Numbered from the stretch's first letter, positions 1 to 8,735 are shown. The stretch: DNA of 64,000 nucleotides from Muribaculum sp. (GCA_023667055.1 JAMPAV010000001.1:186616-250615), one strand, 5' to 3'. The notes: generated from the sequence alone by a model not told the origin. Translations and numbers: made by a program.

Positions 1-208
1 CTCCATGCCATGTGAACATCACTGCCTCCTGAGGCTGGGAGGCAATATAGTCGCGGATGAATTGCTCAAGCAGTTCATCTGTCATGATTTGGTTCCTGTC
101 GCCATATATCCGGCTCTTATCGGTATAATAGCAATATTTGCAGGCAAGGTTGCATGATGCGCCGGCAGGTTTTGCCATCACCGATAGGGGTATGCCACCT
201 GCAGCCAT
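1..208 (-). CDS. Anaerobic sulfatase-maturating enzyme (radical SAM), N-terminal part
   Basis: The first 69 codons of a minus-strand gene that runs off the left edge. After the ATG at 208 the protein reads MAAGGIPLSVMAKPAGASCN and then LACKYCYYTDKS, which gives the radical SAM cluster motif CxxxCxYC (C19, C23, C26), followed by a segment ending TWHGM that resembles the TWHGGE stretch of the anSME family. Enzymes of this family convert a Ser or Cys of sulfatases into formylglycine without oxygen. The gene begins one base after the stop codon of the serine-type sulfatase upstream, so the two are almost certainly co-transcribed and the sulfatase is the expected substrate. The usual second Gly of WHGGE is Met here. 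The rest of the protein, including the auxiliary cluster domain, lies outside the window. Confidence 0.85.
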   Translation of the reverse strand, partial: MAAGGIPLSVMAKPAGASCNLACKYCYYTDKSRIYGDRNQIMTDELLEQFIRDYIASQPQEAVMFTWHG

Positions 209-209
209 G

Positions 210-1658
210 TCATTTGCGTTTGAAGTCAAAGAGGTCTGACTTGGTGCGCACGGTGTCCATCATGCCGGATATCTTGGCGGCGAGTTCAGGGTGTTGCTCC
301 GCCACATTGTGGTCTTCATGAATGTCGTTGGCCAGGTCATAGAGCTCAAATGTGGTCTTGTCCGGTTCCCCGACGTTCAGCCTTACTCCTTTCCAGTTGC
401 CGTAGCGCAAAGCCTGCTTTCCACCTGCTTCATGAAATTCCCAGTAAAGATATTCATGCTCCTTTTGCTCCTCTTTGCCAAGGAGGGTTGGAGCGAACGA
501 AATACCATCGGTGTGGATTTCATCCTTCGATGATATCAGGTCGGCAAATGTAGGCATCATGTCCCAGAAGGCCATGACATGGTCGGAGGTGCTTCCTGCC
601 TCTATATGACCCGGTGCGCGGATGATGAAGGGCATTCTGATGCCACCCTCATATAAGTCGCGTTTGATACCACGGTATGGGCCATAACTGTCGAAATAGT
701 CCGGATTTGCTCCTCCCTCGCGGTGAGGACCGTTGTCGGAAGTGAAAATTACTATTGTGTTGTCATCTATCCCTAAGTCGGAGACAAGTTTCATGACATC
801 TCCCACGTATTTGTCCATGCGCGTCACCATGGATGCGAACGCGGCGAGCGGGCGCTCGGCGGCTCCGTATGCCCCTAAGTTGTTGGGGTTCTTCGGCGCC
901 CATGCTGCATCATCGGCTGCCGGAATCATACGGCAGTATTCCTCATATACCGAATCCTTTGGAAGCACCAGTTCGGCATGGGGAAGCGTGTAAGACAGAA
1001 AAGCGAAGAAAGGCTTGTCTTTGTTGTTTTCGATGAATTCAAGGGCATGCTTGTGTATCAGGTCGGCTGAATAAGTGCCTTCCGCCTGCTGATAGTTTTC
1101 CGCAAACTCCACGCGGTCGGTTCCGTCCCAGAGGTGGTCGGGGTAGTAGTCGTGGGCGAGTGTCTGGCAGTTGTAGCCGAAGAAATTGTCGAAACCAACC
1201 TTTGTCGGGTCAGACTCCGAACCCGGATACCCGAGTCCCCATTTGCCGAAGCAGCCGGTGGCATACCCGGAGTTCTTAAACATTTGGGCCATAGTATAGG
1301 TCCCTTCCGGCATCGCCACCTGCCCTTCGGGATCCACGCGGAGGTTACCCCTGATATGTGTATGCCCGGTGTGGAGACCTGTCATCAGCGATGCCCGGGA
1401 GGGGGCGGAGACTGCTGTCCCGGCATAGCATTGCGAGAATCGCATGCCTTCGCTGGCCATCCGGTCGAGGTTTGGTGTCTTTATCAGTTTCTGGCCGTAT
1501 GGCGAAATGTCACCGATTCCAAGGTCATCGGCAAGAATATAGATGATGTTGGGGGAGCGGTCGAAACCGGTTGCTGTTTCTGTTGCCTTTTCCCGGGCGT
1601 TTGCTGTCAGGACAAGGCTCGCAGCTCCGCACCCCACAAGTATTTTGTTCGTTCTCAT
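210..1658 (-). CDS. Serine-type arylsulfatase (S1 family), exported
   Basis: A 482-residue sulfatase of the alkaline-phosphatase superfamily. A short N-terminal hydrophobic segment (about residues 5-20) suggests export. The metal-binding ADD motif is at 43-45 and the formylglycine motif S-A-P-S-R followed by ASLMTG starts at 84, so the modified residue is Ser84. A Ser at this place needs the anaerobic maturase, whose gene follows after one base. Further family landmarks are the GKWGLG segment near residue 140 and TSDNGPHREGG near 310. Such enzymes in gut Bacteroidales release sulfate from mucin or glycosaminoglycan sugars; the substrate cannot be told from the sequence. No SusC/SusD genes are visible next to it. 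Confidence 0.9.
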   Translation of the reverse strand: MRTNKILVGCGAASLVLTANAREKATETATGFDRSPNIIYILADDLGIGDISPYGQKLIKTPNLDRMASEGMRFSQCYAGTAVSAPSRASLMTGLHTGHTHIRGNLRVDPEGQVAMPEGTYTMAQMFKNSGYATGCFGKWGLGYPGSESDPTKVGFDNFFGYNCQTLAHDYYPDHLWDGTDRVEFAENYQQAEGTYSADLIHKHALEFIENNKDKPFFAFLSYTLPHAELVLPKDSVYEEYCRMIPAADDAAWAPKNPNNLGAYGAAERPLAAFASMVTRMDKYVGDVMKLVSDLGIDDNTIVIFTSDNGPHREGGANPDYFDSYGPYRGIKRDLYEGGIRMPFIIRAPGHIEAGSTSDHVMAFWDMMPTFADLISSKDEIHTDGISFAPTLLGKEEQKEHEYLYWEFHEAGGKQALRYGNWKGVRLNVGEPDKTTFELYDLANDIHEDHNVAEQHPELAAKISGMMDTVRTKSDLFDFKRK

Positions 1659-1867
1659 GATTTAAGTTTTATTTATACTACATTTCATATCCTTTTGACA
1701 GATGTCAGATGCCGACGGATACGCCTTTATTCCTCCGCATCCGCAAAAAAGAGATAGTATTTTCATTCTTAAAGAGTCAACAATTCAGTGGTTTCAAATT
1801 CCGATGCATCAAATGATATTTTAGGAGTTGAAAGCATGCAATTGAATTGCGAATATATTCAAAAGCT

Positions 1868-3211
1868 TTACTTAATTCCATATTCCTCTACTCTGTCACA
1901 TGCCATTCCTTCAAATAATCCGTGTAATTTATTAACTGGCATATATTCATAACTATCAGGATGATTATTCTGTGGGAAAGCAATTTCAATCTTGTTCAAC
2001 AATCTGATTAACGACCTTCCTATAGCCCAAGCCATATTTACAGGTACAGCATTTCCAATTTGTTTATATTTTGCGGACATATTCCCACAAAATATCCATT
2101 CGTCTGGAAAAGTTTGTATTCGTGCATACTCTCTAACTGTCAATGGACGAGTTTCTACAGGATGACATCTTTCCGTTTGCTTTTGTGCTGGTGCACAAGT
2201 GAGTGTAAGGCTCGCCTCATCCATGGAAAGACGTCGAGCCATTCCAGTCTTTCCTCCTCCAAGATGATAACTTCCCTTCATATAATTTTCTGCTATATTT
2301 TCAGGAAGGTCACGCCAGTCTCCACCTTCTGGCACCAAATCCATTACTTTTTTCTTGGATTCCGGATAGATTTGGCCTTCGCTTTCAGGAACATCGGTCG
2401 AATAGAGATCACCCTTAAAGAATGCATCCCTTAAAGTTCTTATACTCCCACAAACAGATGGCCACTCAAATTCCACAAACGGGGCGAGATCATTGCGGAT
2501 TGCAACCAGTATCAGACGTTCTCTTTTTTGAGGGACATTATATAATATAGCCCTTAAAACTTTCGGTTGGACCAATGTGTAACCTAATTCTTTTATTACG
2601 TTCTTTATGGTGTCTATAGTTCGACCTTTATCATGTTCGAGAAGCCCTTTTACATTTTCGGCCATAAAGACTTTGGGTTTAATCTCCTTGACAGCCCTCG
2701 CCAATTCAAAAAACAATGTACCTCTTGTTTCTTCAAATCCCAGACGTTTGCCAGCGTATGAAAAGGCTTGACAAGGAAATCCTCCGGTCAATAGATCTAC
2801 CTTTCCGTAGTACGGAGTAAAATCTATATCATGAATATCCCCTTCAACAACATTCCATTTTGGCATATTGTGTTGAAGTGTCGCACACGCATTATGATCA
2901 AATTCATTCAGCAATAAATGTTTGAATCCCGCCTTATGCATCCCTAAAGCTAATCCACCACCGCCGGCAAACAATTCAATTGTAGTAAATGGGCGGATTG
3001 GTTCACTTATTATCATTTCTTTATCCCATTCAGAATTTATCATTTCGTCAATCAATGGGAATGAAGAAAGTTCTTTAGCCAACAAGAAAGTTTTGCCATC
3101 CTTCGAATGAAGATGACATTTCCCATTTGCAATCCATTTGTCAACAGTGGCTCTTGACACTCCACATATATCTGCAAAATTATTAATTGATATTTTTGTA
3201 TCCTCAGTCAT
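1868..3211 (-). CDS. Type II DNA (cytosine-5) methyltransferase with N-terminal HTH
   Basis: A 447-residue m5C methyltransferase. Conserved motifs are visible in order: FAGGGGLALG (motif I, 81-90), GGFPCQAFS with the catalytic Cys147 (motif IV), ENVKGL (motif VI, 185-190), and near the C-terminus IGNAVPVNMA (motif X). In front of the catalytic domain is an extra segment of about 70 residues with an excisionase/MerR-like helix-turn-helix (ISINNFADICGVSRATVDKW, 8-27). The gene overlaps the upstream endonuclease gene by 8 bp, so the pair forms one operon with the nuclease first. By association with an Eco47II-like nuclease the predicted target is GGNCC. The HTH could autoregulate the operon, a role known for N-terminal extensions of some m5C methyltransferases such as M.SsoII and M.EcoRII; here that is inference. 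Confidence 0.92.
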   Translation of the reverse strand: MTEDTKISINNFADICGVSRATVDKWIANGKCHLHSKDGKTFLLAKELSSFPLIDEMINSEWDKEMIISEPIRPFTTIELFAGGGGLALGMHKAGFKHLLLNEFDHNACATLQHNMPKWNVVEGDIHDIDFTPYYGKVDLLTGGFPCQAFSYAGKRLGFEETRGTLFFELARAVKEIKPKVFMAENVKGLLEHDKGRTIDTIKNVIKELGYTLVQPKVLRAILYNVPQKRERLILVAIRNDLAPFVEFEWPSVCGSIRTLRDAFFKGDLYSTDVPESEGQIYPESKKKVMDLVPEGGDWRDLPENIAENYMKGSYHLGGGKTGMARRLSMDEASLTLTCAPAQKQTERCHPVETRPLTVREYARIQTFPDEWIFCGNMSAKYKQIGNAVPVNMAWAIGRSLIRLLNKIEIAFPQNNHPDSYEYMPVNKLHGLFEGMACDRVEEYGIK

Positions 3212-3959
3212 TGGTTGAATTTTTTATATCTTGGAAACCTTCGTATGTTGAAAATGCCAAAAGATAAAGACTTGTTAGAATATCTGAATGTTCTTTTATC
3301 AATTCCTCATACACGGAGTTTTTAAGTGAAAGTCCTGGATTATCATTAACTACATCTTCTATTATTTGTGGAAGAGCCATACACAATTTGAAAAAGGCTT
3401 TAGAGTCTCCAAAAACAAGCTCATAAAATTTGTCAATTGACATCCTTCTGATCATCTTATGTTCCCTTGATTTGCCGTCAAGTGAAATCCTCCAAGCATC
3501 GTTTCTAGAACGTTTAGACAAGACTTCAACCAGATAACATGTTGCTTGGTCATCATCGAGAAGTTTCCCTTGCATCTTCATGTAGGTTTTCTGTGATGAT
3601 GCGGAATTCATGGTGTTATGTTTGTTTTTCATCTCCACATAGATATGGAGATCGTCATTTTCCACATCAAACCCCGATGTGGGCACTTTCCAACCATTGC
3701 CAGCAGATTTAAATAGATTCTGGTGAAAATAGCCTATAAGATTTGTATTGGATTTATCTATCTGCCGAAAACATTCATCCTCTATGGCTTGTCGGATGGT
3801 CTTATTATATACCTTGGCATCAAATGTCATTTTTATTGGATCTATTATGTTTTCGTTGAATTGATCTAATGTTATCTCGCGGCGGTAGGCTTTTACCGTC
3901 GTCTTGACATGCTCATAGATGGCAGCATCTGATATGAATCCAAGATTGTATTTGTGCAT
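3204..3959 (-). CDS. Type II restriction endonuclease, Eco47II-like
   Basis: A 251-residue protein resembling the Eco47II restriction endonuclease family: the N-terminus YNLGFISDAAIYEHVKTTV, the stretch DKSNTNLIGYFHQNLFK and the block VEMKNKHNTMNSASSQKTYM are recalled as typical of that family. The last includes a PD-(D/E)XK-like site (D98, then E109-x-K111). Members cut GGNCC; I infer the same target. It is the first gene of a two-gene operon and overlaps the methyltransferase start by 8 bp. Base composition is more AT-rich than the metabolic genes of the window, consistent with acquisition as a cassette. Length fits the family. Confidence 0.82.
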   Translation of the reverse strand: MHKYNLGFISDAAIYEHVKTTVKAYRREITLDQFNENIIDPIKMTFDAKVYNKTIRQAIEDECFRQIDKSNTNLIGYFHQNLFKSAGNGWKVPTSGFDVENDDLHIYVEMKNKHNTMNSASSQKTYMKMQGKLLDDDQATCYLVEVLSKRSRNDAWRISLDGKSREHKMIRRMSIDKFYELVFGDSKAFFKLCMALPQIIEDVVNDNPGLSLKNSVYEELIKEHSDILTSLYLLAFSTYEGFQDIKNSTND

Positions 3960-4105
3960 AAGAAAATATAAATAAGATATGGCTGGCTGACAAAACTATT
4001 CTGTCGGCATGGTTTCCATTGCAGCCTTTCACTATGCAAATTTAGCCATTTATCCTCTCTTTTCCAAATTTCAATGTGCATTAGTTCGGATAAAAAATTG
4101 GAATG

Positions 4106-4141
4106 CGGCTAAAAGGGGATGAAAAAATCCACTTTTAGCCG
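4106..4141 (-). terminator. Stem-loop terminator of the ECF sigma operon
   Basis: Inverted repeat CGGCTAAAAG...CTTTTAGCCG with GGAT/ATCC continuing the stem and a GAAAAA loop. It lies just downstream of the last barrel gene (ends at 4173, minus strand) and upstream of the restriction gene, so it likely ends the five-gene operon. Confidence 0.65.
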
Positions 4142-4172
4142 TGTCGTTGAAGTTTATTGTCTTTTGGGGATG

Positions 4173-5081
4173 TCAGATGCCGAGCGATATCCCGATGGTA
4201 AGGGGGCGGAAGTTGATGCCTTCCGGGTCGTCCATCACCTTCATGGGCGAATAGCGCACAAACACCCCGACAAAGCTGTTGATTGATAAACATCCAAAGA
4301 AATCCACTGTAAATCGGCGTTGACTTAAGTCTTCGGTGAAAAGCTCATTGTCATTGCCATTGCTGTCTGTATAGCGGGTCAGGATAGAAGCATGCGTGTT
4401 GAAGTTGAATATCGGACCTAATTTAAGTCTCAGACAACTGTTGGGTATCTTGGCCCTGAAAAGAAGTGGCAATTGCAGGCTGAACACCTTGAGACGTGAA
4501 TTCTTCAGTATGCTTCCCTCTGGTAGTCGGGAGGCGTCTGCCCATTCAATACCATTGGAAGGAGTAGAAATCAGATACCGGTCGCAGGTTGTGATCTTGT
4601 AATTACGCCAGTCGAAGCCAAGGCCGAGGCTAACAGCCGTATTACCCCAGGAATAACCCACTGCGAGGCAATCAAGCCAGCCTATCTCTATTGATTTTGA
4701 CCATTGCAGTCCTCCGTTGGCTCCCAGCCCACAGGGCTTTGTGAGTCCTATCGTCATGCCATCCACATAGCATTTCCATCCCTTGCCATTATCGTATGTC
4801 CACGGAATTTCTATGTGATTAGTGCGTTTTACCGACTGGCTTGAACAGACCGAGGAATTCTTCGGATATTCAGTCTTCACAGTGGCTTGGAAAGGCTCGT
4901 CGCCGTCAATGCCCGTGACACTGATCACACTTCCCTCCGGACTTTCCGTCACCACCAATCTCGATGGCCTGTCTGTTTTTAGCAATGTGTCGGGCATCTC
5001 CTGTGCTGATGAATTGGTATGTGTCCCGACAATAAGAATGAATGAGGCGACGAGTAAAATATATAGTCTTGCTGATTTCAT
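4173..5081 (-). CDS. Outer-membrane beta-barrel-like protein (paralogue A)
   Basis: A 302-residue exported protein with signal peptide MKSARLYILLVASFILIVGT ending around SSAQ. The first third carries a region with 'VVTESPEGSVISVTGIDGDE', and the rest consists of alternating aromatic/Gly strands (GLGFDWRNYKITT, LQLPLLFRAKIPN, FSVGVFVRYSP-like endings) as in small outer-membrane porin-like barrels of Bacteroidota. The C-terminus RPLTIGISLGI ends in an aliphatic residue rather than the usual Phe. It is a paralogue of the gene 10 bp upstream (shared layout: signal, degenerate N-domain, 'SPMxxM/LF', then C-terminal 'TIGVQVSL'-like strand). It is the last gene of the operon led by the ECF sigma factor, so it probably belongs to an envelope response. 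Exact function is not recognised. Confidence 0.7.
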   Translation of the reverse strand: MKSARLYILLVASFILIVGTHTNSSAQEMPDTLLKTDRPSRLVVTESPEGSVISVTGIDGDEPFQATVKTEYPKNSSVCSSQSVKRTNHIEIPWTYDNGKGWKCYVDGMTIGLTKPCGLGANGGLQWSKSIEIGWLDCLAVGYSWGNTAVSLGLGFDWRNYKITTCDRYLISTPSNGIEWADASRLPEGSILKNSRLKVFSLQLPLLFRAKIPNSCLRLKLGPIFNFNTHASILTRYTDSNGNDNELFTEDLSQRRFTVDFFGCLSINSFVGVFVRYSPMKVMDDPEGINFRPLTIGISLGI

Positions 5082-5091
5082 GGCCGTAAAT

Positions 5092-6009
5092 TTAGAAATT
5101 CATTAGTGAAACTTGTACCCCGATGGTGAAACCTTTGGAACCCGGCCCAAATTTTTGATTGAAAAGTGTCATGGGACTCCATTTTGCAAAGAAACCAATA
5201 CCCCACAAATCGACACTCGCGTATGCATCCACGGTGAAGAGATTCTGTTGCAAACCCTTGTAAGTAGTCGTTTGATATTGACTATCGGATGTAATCAGTC
5301 TGGTGGTGGCTTTAGCGTATGTGTTTAAATTCATGATGGCTCCGAGCGAAAACATGAAATTCTTGCTTATATATTGGTTGTATAACACCGGCACATGAAA
5401 GGAACTTATTTCCAGGTCTGATTCCTTTTTCTTCACCCCCTCAGGTACGGGCGACAGAATCAACCGGTCGCCGGTTTTTTCATAAAAGTATCCATCCATG
5501 GAAGAATATCGGCTCATTCCGAACCCTGCCCCAATCTCAAATTCGGCACCTCGTCTTTTCCAGGCAACGGCTATAAAATCGGGAATACTCAATTCCCAGC
5601 CATTCTTCACATTTCCCTTTCCCTCATAATTAAATCTCCATCCCCAGTAAGCGCGTCTCACGGCTGCAAAGTATCTCCTCACCTTGTTGTCGTTGGCTTT
5701 GATTGGCTTGTCTTTGACAAAAGGCAGGTCCATTCCCCAGTTGTCGGAAAATTCTGCTATCCTCAAAGTGTCCGTCTCATTGGTGATGTTCACTTCGTAT
5801 TGATAATGGAGCGTTTCATTGTTGTGTTTGCCGGGAAATTCCGCATCAAGTAAGGTCTTGCCGTCTTTTGCCACCACAAGGACGCTGCTGGCATTTTCAA
5901 TCACCTTCACCGTGTCGGCCACTTCCTGTGCATGGCTGACCGAGATTCCCGTGGTCAGCGCAATCGCAATAGTAAGAATTCTATAGTTCATAGTATGGAT
6001 ATATTTCAT
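5092..6009 (-). CDS. Outer-membrane beta-barrel-like protein (paralogue B)
   Basis: A 305-residue exported protein; the hydrophobic segment ILTIAIALTTGISVSHAQ fits a signal peptide. The start ATG overlaps the stop of the preceding gene as ATGA, so translation is probably coupled. The second half shows barrel-like strands (ELSIPDFIAVAWKRRG, EFEIGAGFGMSRY, FHVPVLYNQYISKNFMFSLG, FTIGVQVSLMNF) and ends in a C-terminal Phe, the classical outer-membrane insertion signal. It is similar in plan to the next gene downstream, and the tandem pair looks like a local duplication with divergence. Position in the sigma/anti-sigma operon suggests a role in sensing or repairing envelope damage, but this is inference from context. 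Confidence 0.72.
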   Translation of the reverse strand: MKYIHTMNYRILTIAIALTTGISVSHAQEVADTVKVIENASSVLVVAKDGKTLLDAEFPGKHNNETLHYQYEVNITNETDTLRIAEFSDNWGMDLPFVKDKPIKANDNKVRRYFAAVRRAYWGWRFNYEGKGNVKNGWELSIPDFIAVAWKRRGAEFEIGAGFGMSRYSSMDGYFYEKTGDRLILSPVPEGVKKKESDLEISSFHVPVLYNQYISKNFMFSLGAIMNLNTYAKATTRLITSDSQYQTTTYKGLQQNLFTVDAYASVDLWGIGFFAKWSPMTLFNQKFGPGSKGFTIGVQVSLMNF

Positions 6010-6443
6010 TTGTTGATTAGTTTCTTTACAGCCTTCTCATCCATATCTGCTTTTATGAATACAAGCGTGGTCTTTTCCTTCCCTGTAGGTCGCCGGTTGA
6101 GATAGAGGATATATCTTCGGTTCTCCATGATGCCTCCCATTGAATAGAAACCATAATAGAGCATACCCTCCTTATATGAAACCTCTTTCGACTTGGCCCG
6201 GCTGCCATCTTTTGCCACTGCCGCAGCTATCTTGTCTGCAAGTTCGCGGTCATCTGTCACCGATATGCTCCGATAGACAACTATGTTGTCGGTAGGGTTA
6301 CTGTTGGTGACATCAATCACCGTTACCTTTGGATTGGAGGCATATTTGGTGGAGAAAAACTGGTCGATGTTGAGCTTTTCTTCCGCCACCGACTGCAATA
6401 TGCCGGCGAGCGCCGTTAGCAAAATTATCAATATCTTTTTCAT
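6006..6443 (-). CDS. Small exported protein, DUF6108-like
   Basis: A 145-residue protein with a cleavable signal peptide (MKKILIILLTALAGILQSVA). The centre 'EGMLYYGFYSMGG' and 'RRYILYLNRR' and the ending 'TTLVFIKADMDEKAVKKLINK' recall the small DUF6108/DUF4252-type periplasmic proteins often placed behind ECF sigma factors in Bacteroidales; the family assignment is from memory of the pattern and not certain. It overlaps the anti-sigma gene upstream and the barrel gene downstream by 4 bp each, so it is tightly bound to the operon. No catalytic motif is visible. Confidence 0.7.
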   Translation of the reverse strand: MKKILIILLTALAGILQSVAEEKLNIDQFFSTKYASNPKVTVIDVTNSNPTDNIVVYRSISVTDDRELADKIAAAVAKDGSRAKSKEVSYKEGMLYYGFYSMGGIMENRRYILYLNRRPTGKEKTTLVFIKADMDEKAVKKLINK

Positions 6444-6880
6444 AAGTCTAAAATATTTCTGAAATCTGAGAGGTCATCCTCCACATCTGTACGTACCCCT
6501 TGTGAAGCCTCCGACATTTCTTCCATCTGGATTGCTATCAGTTGCATGGCCTCATCCCTCTCTATCCTTACACCTCCCGAATATGCCATGAAAGTAGATT
6601 CTTGTGATTTATGTAGATGATGTGTATATATTCCTCCGGCTGTCAATATCAATGCTATGGATGCAGCTGCCGCAATCCGGCGGAGAGATGCCGGAATCCT
6701 TCTCTTGCTCCTATCCTTGTCGGGAATCGCCGCATACCCCATAACTGCAAGGGCTTCATTGATCTCCTTGCTTTCTCCCATCATGTTTGGAAGATTCTCT
6801 CTGAGCCAGCGTTCTTCGCTGATTGTAGTTTCCCCCTCGAAATATCTTTCAATCAGTGTGTGTGTATGTTTTGTGTTCAT
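6440..6880 (-). CDS. Membrane anti-sigma factor
   Basis: A 146-residue protein with a cytoplasmic N-terminus beginning HTLIERYFEGETTISEERWLRE, the usual opening of short Bacteroidota anti-sigma proteins (a helix that sees the sigma factor, then 'EGETT..E'). One transmembrane helix follows at about 69-86 (IAAAASIALILTAGGIYTH), and the remaining 60 residues would lie in the periplasm. It overlaps the ECF sigma gene by 4 bp (ATGA) and the next gene by 4 bp. It most likely sequesters the sigma factor at the inner membrane and frees it on an envelope signal. It lacks a zinc-binding HxxxCxxC motif. Confidence 0.8.
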   Translation of the reverse strand: MNTKHTHTLIERYFEGETTISEERWLRENLPNMMGESKEINEALAVMGYAAIPDKDRSKRRIPASLRRIAAAASIALILTAGGIYTHHLHKSQESTFMAYSGGVRIERDEAMQLIAIQMEEMSEASQGVRTDVEDDLSDFRNILDL

Positions 6881-7359
6881 TTTTTCTTGTTTCTGTATAT
6901 TTCCCTTACTGTTTTTCTTGCCCTTGAGAGAATCATTCTGACGTTGCTTTCGGTCAGGCTGAGATGCTCTGCTATTTCTTCAAACTCCCATCCGTTGTGG
7001 TCTCTGAGGTGAAGGATCTTTCTGTCACGTTCGGAAATATGCTCCGCCATTATCCTGTCTATTTCATTGAAGAGTTCTGCGACATTATCGGTTTCCGTCT
7101 CCGTATCCGGGATCGGGCCGGCATCTTCCATGTTGACCGATGGGTATCTGCTACGGTGTCGTAGATTGTCGATGTGTATGTTGCGGGCGGTCACTGCCAG
7201 CAGACCCTCTGCCTGACCGGTGTCGGCGATTGAGTCCCGTCGCGACCAAAGTCGGCAGAAAGCATCCTGAAGGTCGTCGGAAAAATCATCGTCACTGCCC
7301 ATCCGCGTCATTCTGCCGCGGATACGCTCGAAAGCCGTTGTCAAAAAATCTCTCTTCAT
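6877..7359 (-). CDS. ECF-type RNA polymerase sigma factor
   Basis: A 160-residue sigma-70 family protein with both expected regions: region 2 (DDLQDAFCRLWSRRDSI...LLAVTARNIHIDNLRHR) and region 4 (ERDRKILHLRDHNGWEFEEIAEHLSLTESNVRMILSRA), the latter with the HTH. I chose the ATG at 7359 (MKRDFLTTAFERIRGR) because the family starts there; an in-frame ATG at 7425 would add 22 residues rich in Cys and Phe that do not fit. A purine-rich AGGGGAG lies about 14 bases before this start. It leads a five-gene operon with overlapping junctions; sigma factors of this kind often activate their own operon, which I infer here. Confidence 0.88.
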   Translation of the reverse strand: MKRDFLTTAFERIRGRMTRMGSDDDFSDDLQDAFCRLWSRRDSIADTGQAEGLLAVTARNIHIDNLRHRSRYPSVNMEDAGPIPDTETETDNVAELFNEIDRIMAEHISERDRKILHLRDHNGWEFEEIAEHLSLTESNVRMILSRARKTVREIYRNKKK

Positions 7360-7458
7360 ACACTTACAATACGCTCCCCTCCAAATTTTGCAACAAAAAT
7401 CAGCAAAAAATAACACCCCTTCCATAATTTTTATGAAAGAGGCGATGTGTTGTAAATT

Positions 7459-7484
7459 ATAAGAGACGGGGTCTTAATCTCTTA
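7459..7484 (-). terminator. Weak stem-loop at the end of the efflux gene
   Basis: TAAGAGA...TCTCTTA inverted repeat that includes the stop codon of the minus-strand transporter gene (7482-7484), followed on the minus strand by an AT-rich run. A short stem, so only a tentative terminator. Confidence 0.35.
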
Positions 7485-8735
7485 CTTGTTGAGGTCAGCG
7501 GGGAGCAGACGGGAACCGTAGCTGAAGAAGAGCGTCAGGGCGGCCATGACGAGGAAGACGATGGCCGTAGAGTGCATGATGTTGCCAAGACCAACCAACG
7601 GAGCCACTATCGCTCCGAACACATATCCTCCTACTCCCAAGATCGCTGATGCCGCTCCGGCATCCGAACGTCCCTCGTTCATTGCCAGGGTGTTGCCTAC
7701 GGTGAATATCATACCCATGGAGAATATCATCGGAAGAAGCGTGGCCTCGTATGCCCAGAAGTCATGGATGAAGAGTAATGCCCCGGCATTCACCGCCGCC
7801 GAGATCATTAGCACCCATCCCCCAATCCATGCAGCGTCTTTCAGCACCTTGAATTTCAATGCAAACATCGACCCGACAGCCGCAAAAAGCGCATTGAATC
7901 CCATGAAGAGTCCAAAGTCAAATGCGGAATAATGGTAATGCTCCTGAATGATGAAAGGGGCTGACGATGTGTATGCAAACAGCAGTCCGAGCGCAGACCC
8001 CTTAAGCAAGACGTGCGTCATGAAAGCCCGGTTGCCAAGGAGCGGGATGAATTCCTTGAAGGCTCCAAGCAGATTTCCTTTCTCACGCCTTGCAGGCGGC
8101 AGTGACTCCTTGAATCCGAAACTTACCAGTATCAGCACTCCGGCAAAAATCGCAAGCACTATGAAAATACCCTGCCAATGGATAGTGTCGGCAAGAAAAC
8201 CGCCCAAAACAGGTGCACTTGCCGGTGCAAATCCGTTGATAGCCCCCACTAAGGCCATCAGTTTTGCAAGAGGTCTGCCGCCATAGATGTCGGCAGGCAC
8301 GGTGCGTGCCAAAAAATAGCCGCCAGATGCCCCGATACCCTGCACCGTACGCCACACAAGGAATTCATGAATAGAATGGGAATGTACCGATATCAGCGAC
8401 CCGAAGATAAATACCGCCATCGAAACCAACAGAATCGGTTTGCGGCCATAGCGGTCGCTAAGCGGACCAAGGATTATCTGTCCTATGGCAAGTCCCACCA
8501 TGCCCATGGTCAACCCAAGCTGCACCTCTGACACGGAGCAGTGGAAAAACCTCCGCATCTCCGGCAGAGTAGGCAAATACATGTCGTTGACAAACGATCC
8601 AAAGGCGCTCAACAGCACCAGGTATCCCACTAAGAAAATATAATATCCATGCCCTCCGGGAAGAGTGTCTGTAGTTTGTGTGTTCGTGGTATTGTGTGTA
8701 TCCATAGTATTAAGCTTTTGAAAAGATAACCTCAT
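7482..8735 (-). CDS. MFS multidrug efflux transporter, Bcr/CflA type
   Basis: A 417-residue inner-membrane protein with 12 predicted transmembrane segments. The N-terminal half carries the drug:H+ antiporter signature: 'FVNDMYLPTLPEM' in helix 1, 'GPLSDRYGRKPILL' (motif A) between helices 2 and 3, and 'RTVQGIGASGG' (motif B) in helix 4, which place it in the DHA1 Bcr/CflA family. It would export a drug or metabolite using the proton gradient; substrate unknown. The coordinate uses the first ATG; an internal ATG at 8705 (MDTHNTTNT) is an equally good start, since the first 30 residues are not part of the fold. Divergent from the radical SAM gene at 8817. Confidence 0.88.
   Translation of the reverse strand: MRLSFQKLNTMDTHNTTNTQTTDTLPGGHGYYIFLVGYLVLLSAFGSFVNDMYLPTLPEMRRFFHCSVSEVQLGLTMGMVGLAIGQIILGPLSDRYGRKPILLVSMAVFIFGSLISVHSHSIHEFLVWRTVQGIGASGGYFLARTVPADIYGGRPLAKLMALVGAINGFAPASAPVLGGFLADTIHWQGIFIVLAIFAGVLILVSFGFKESLPPARREKGNLLGAFKEFIPLLGNRAFMTHVLLKGSALGLLFAYTSSAPFIIQEHYHYSAFDFGLFMGFNALFAAVGSMFALKFKVLKDAAWIGGWVLMISAAVNAGALLFIHDFWAYEATLLPMIFSMGMIFTVGNTLAMNEGRSDAGAASAILGVGGYVFGAIVAPLVGLGNIMHSTAIVFLVMAALTLFFSYGSRLLPADLNK

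Noticed and set aside
1134..1757. Plus-strand frame of 207 codons inside the sulfatase gene
   Set aside because: Antisense to a well-supported sulfatase with all motifs; no recognisable protein.
3893..4081. Small minus-strand frame upstream of the restriction gene as controller protein
   Set aside because: It overlaps the nuclease start in another frame and has no HTH; no C-protein gene could be supported.
7360..7425. Longer start for the ECF sigma factor
   Set aside because: The additional 22 residues (FADFCCKIWRGAYCKC) do not resemble any sigma factor start.
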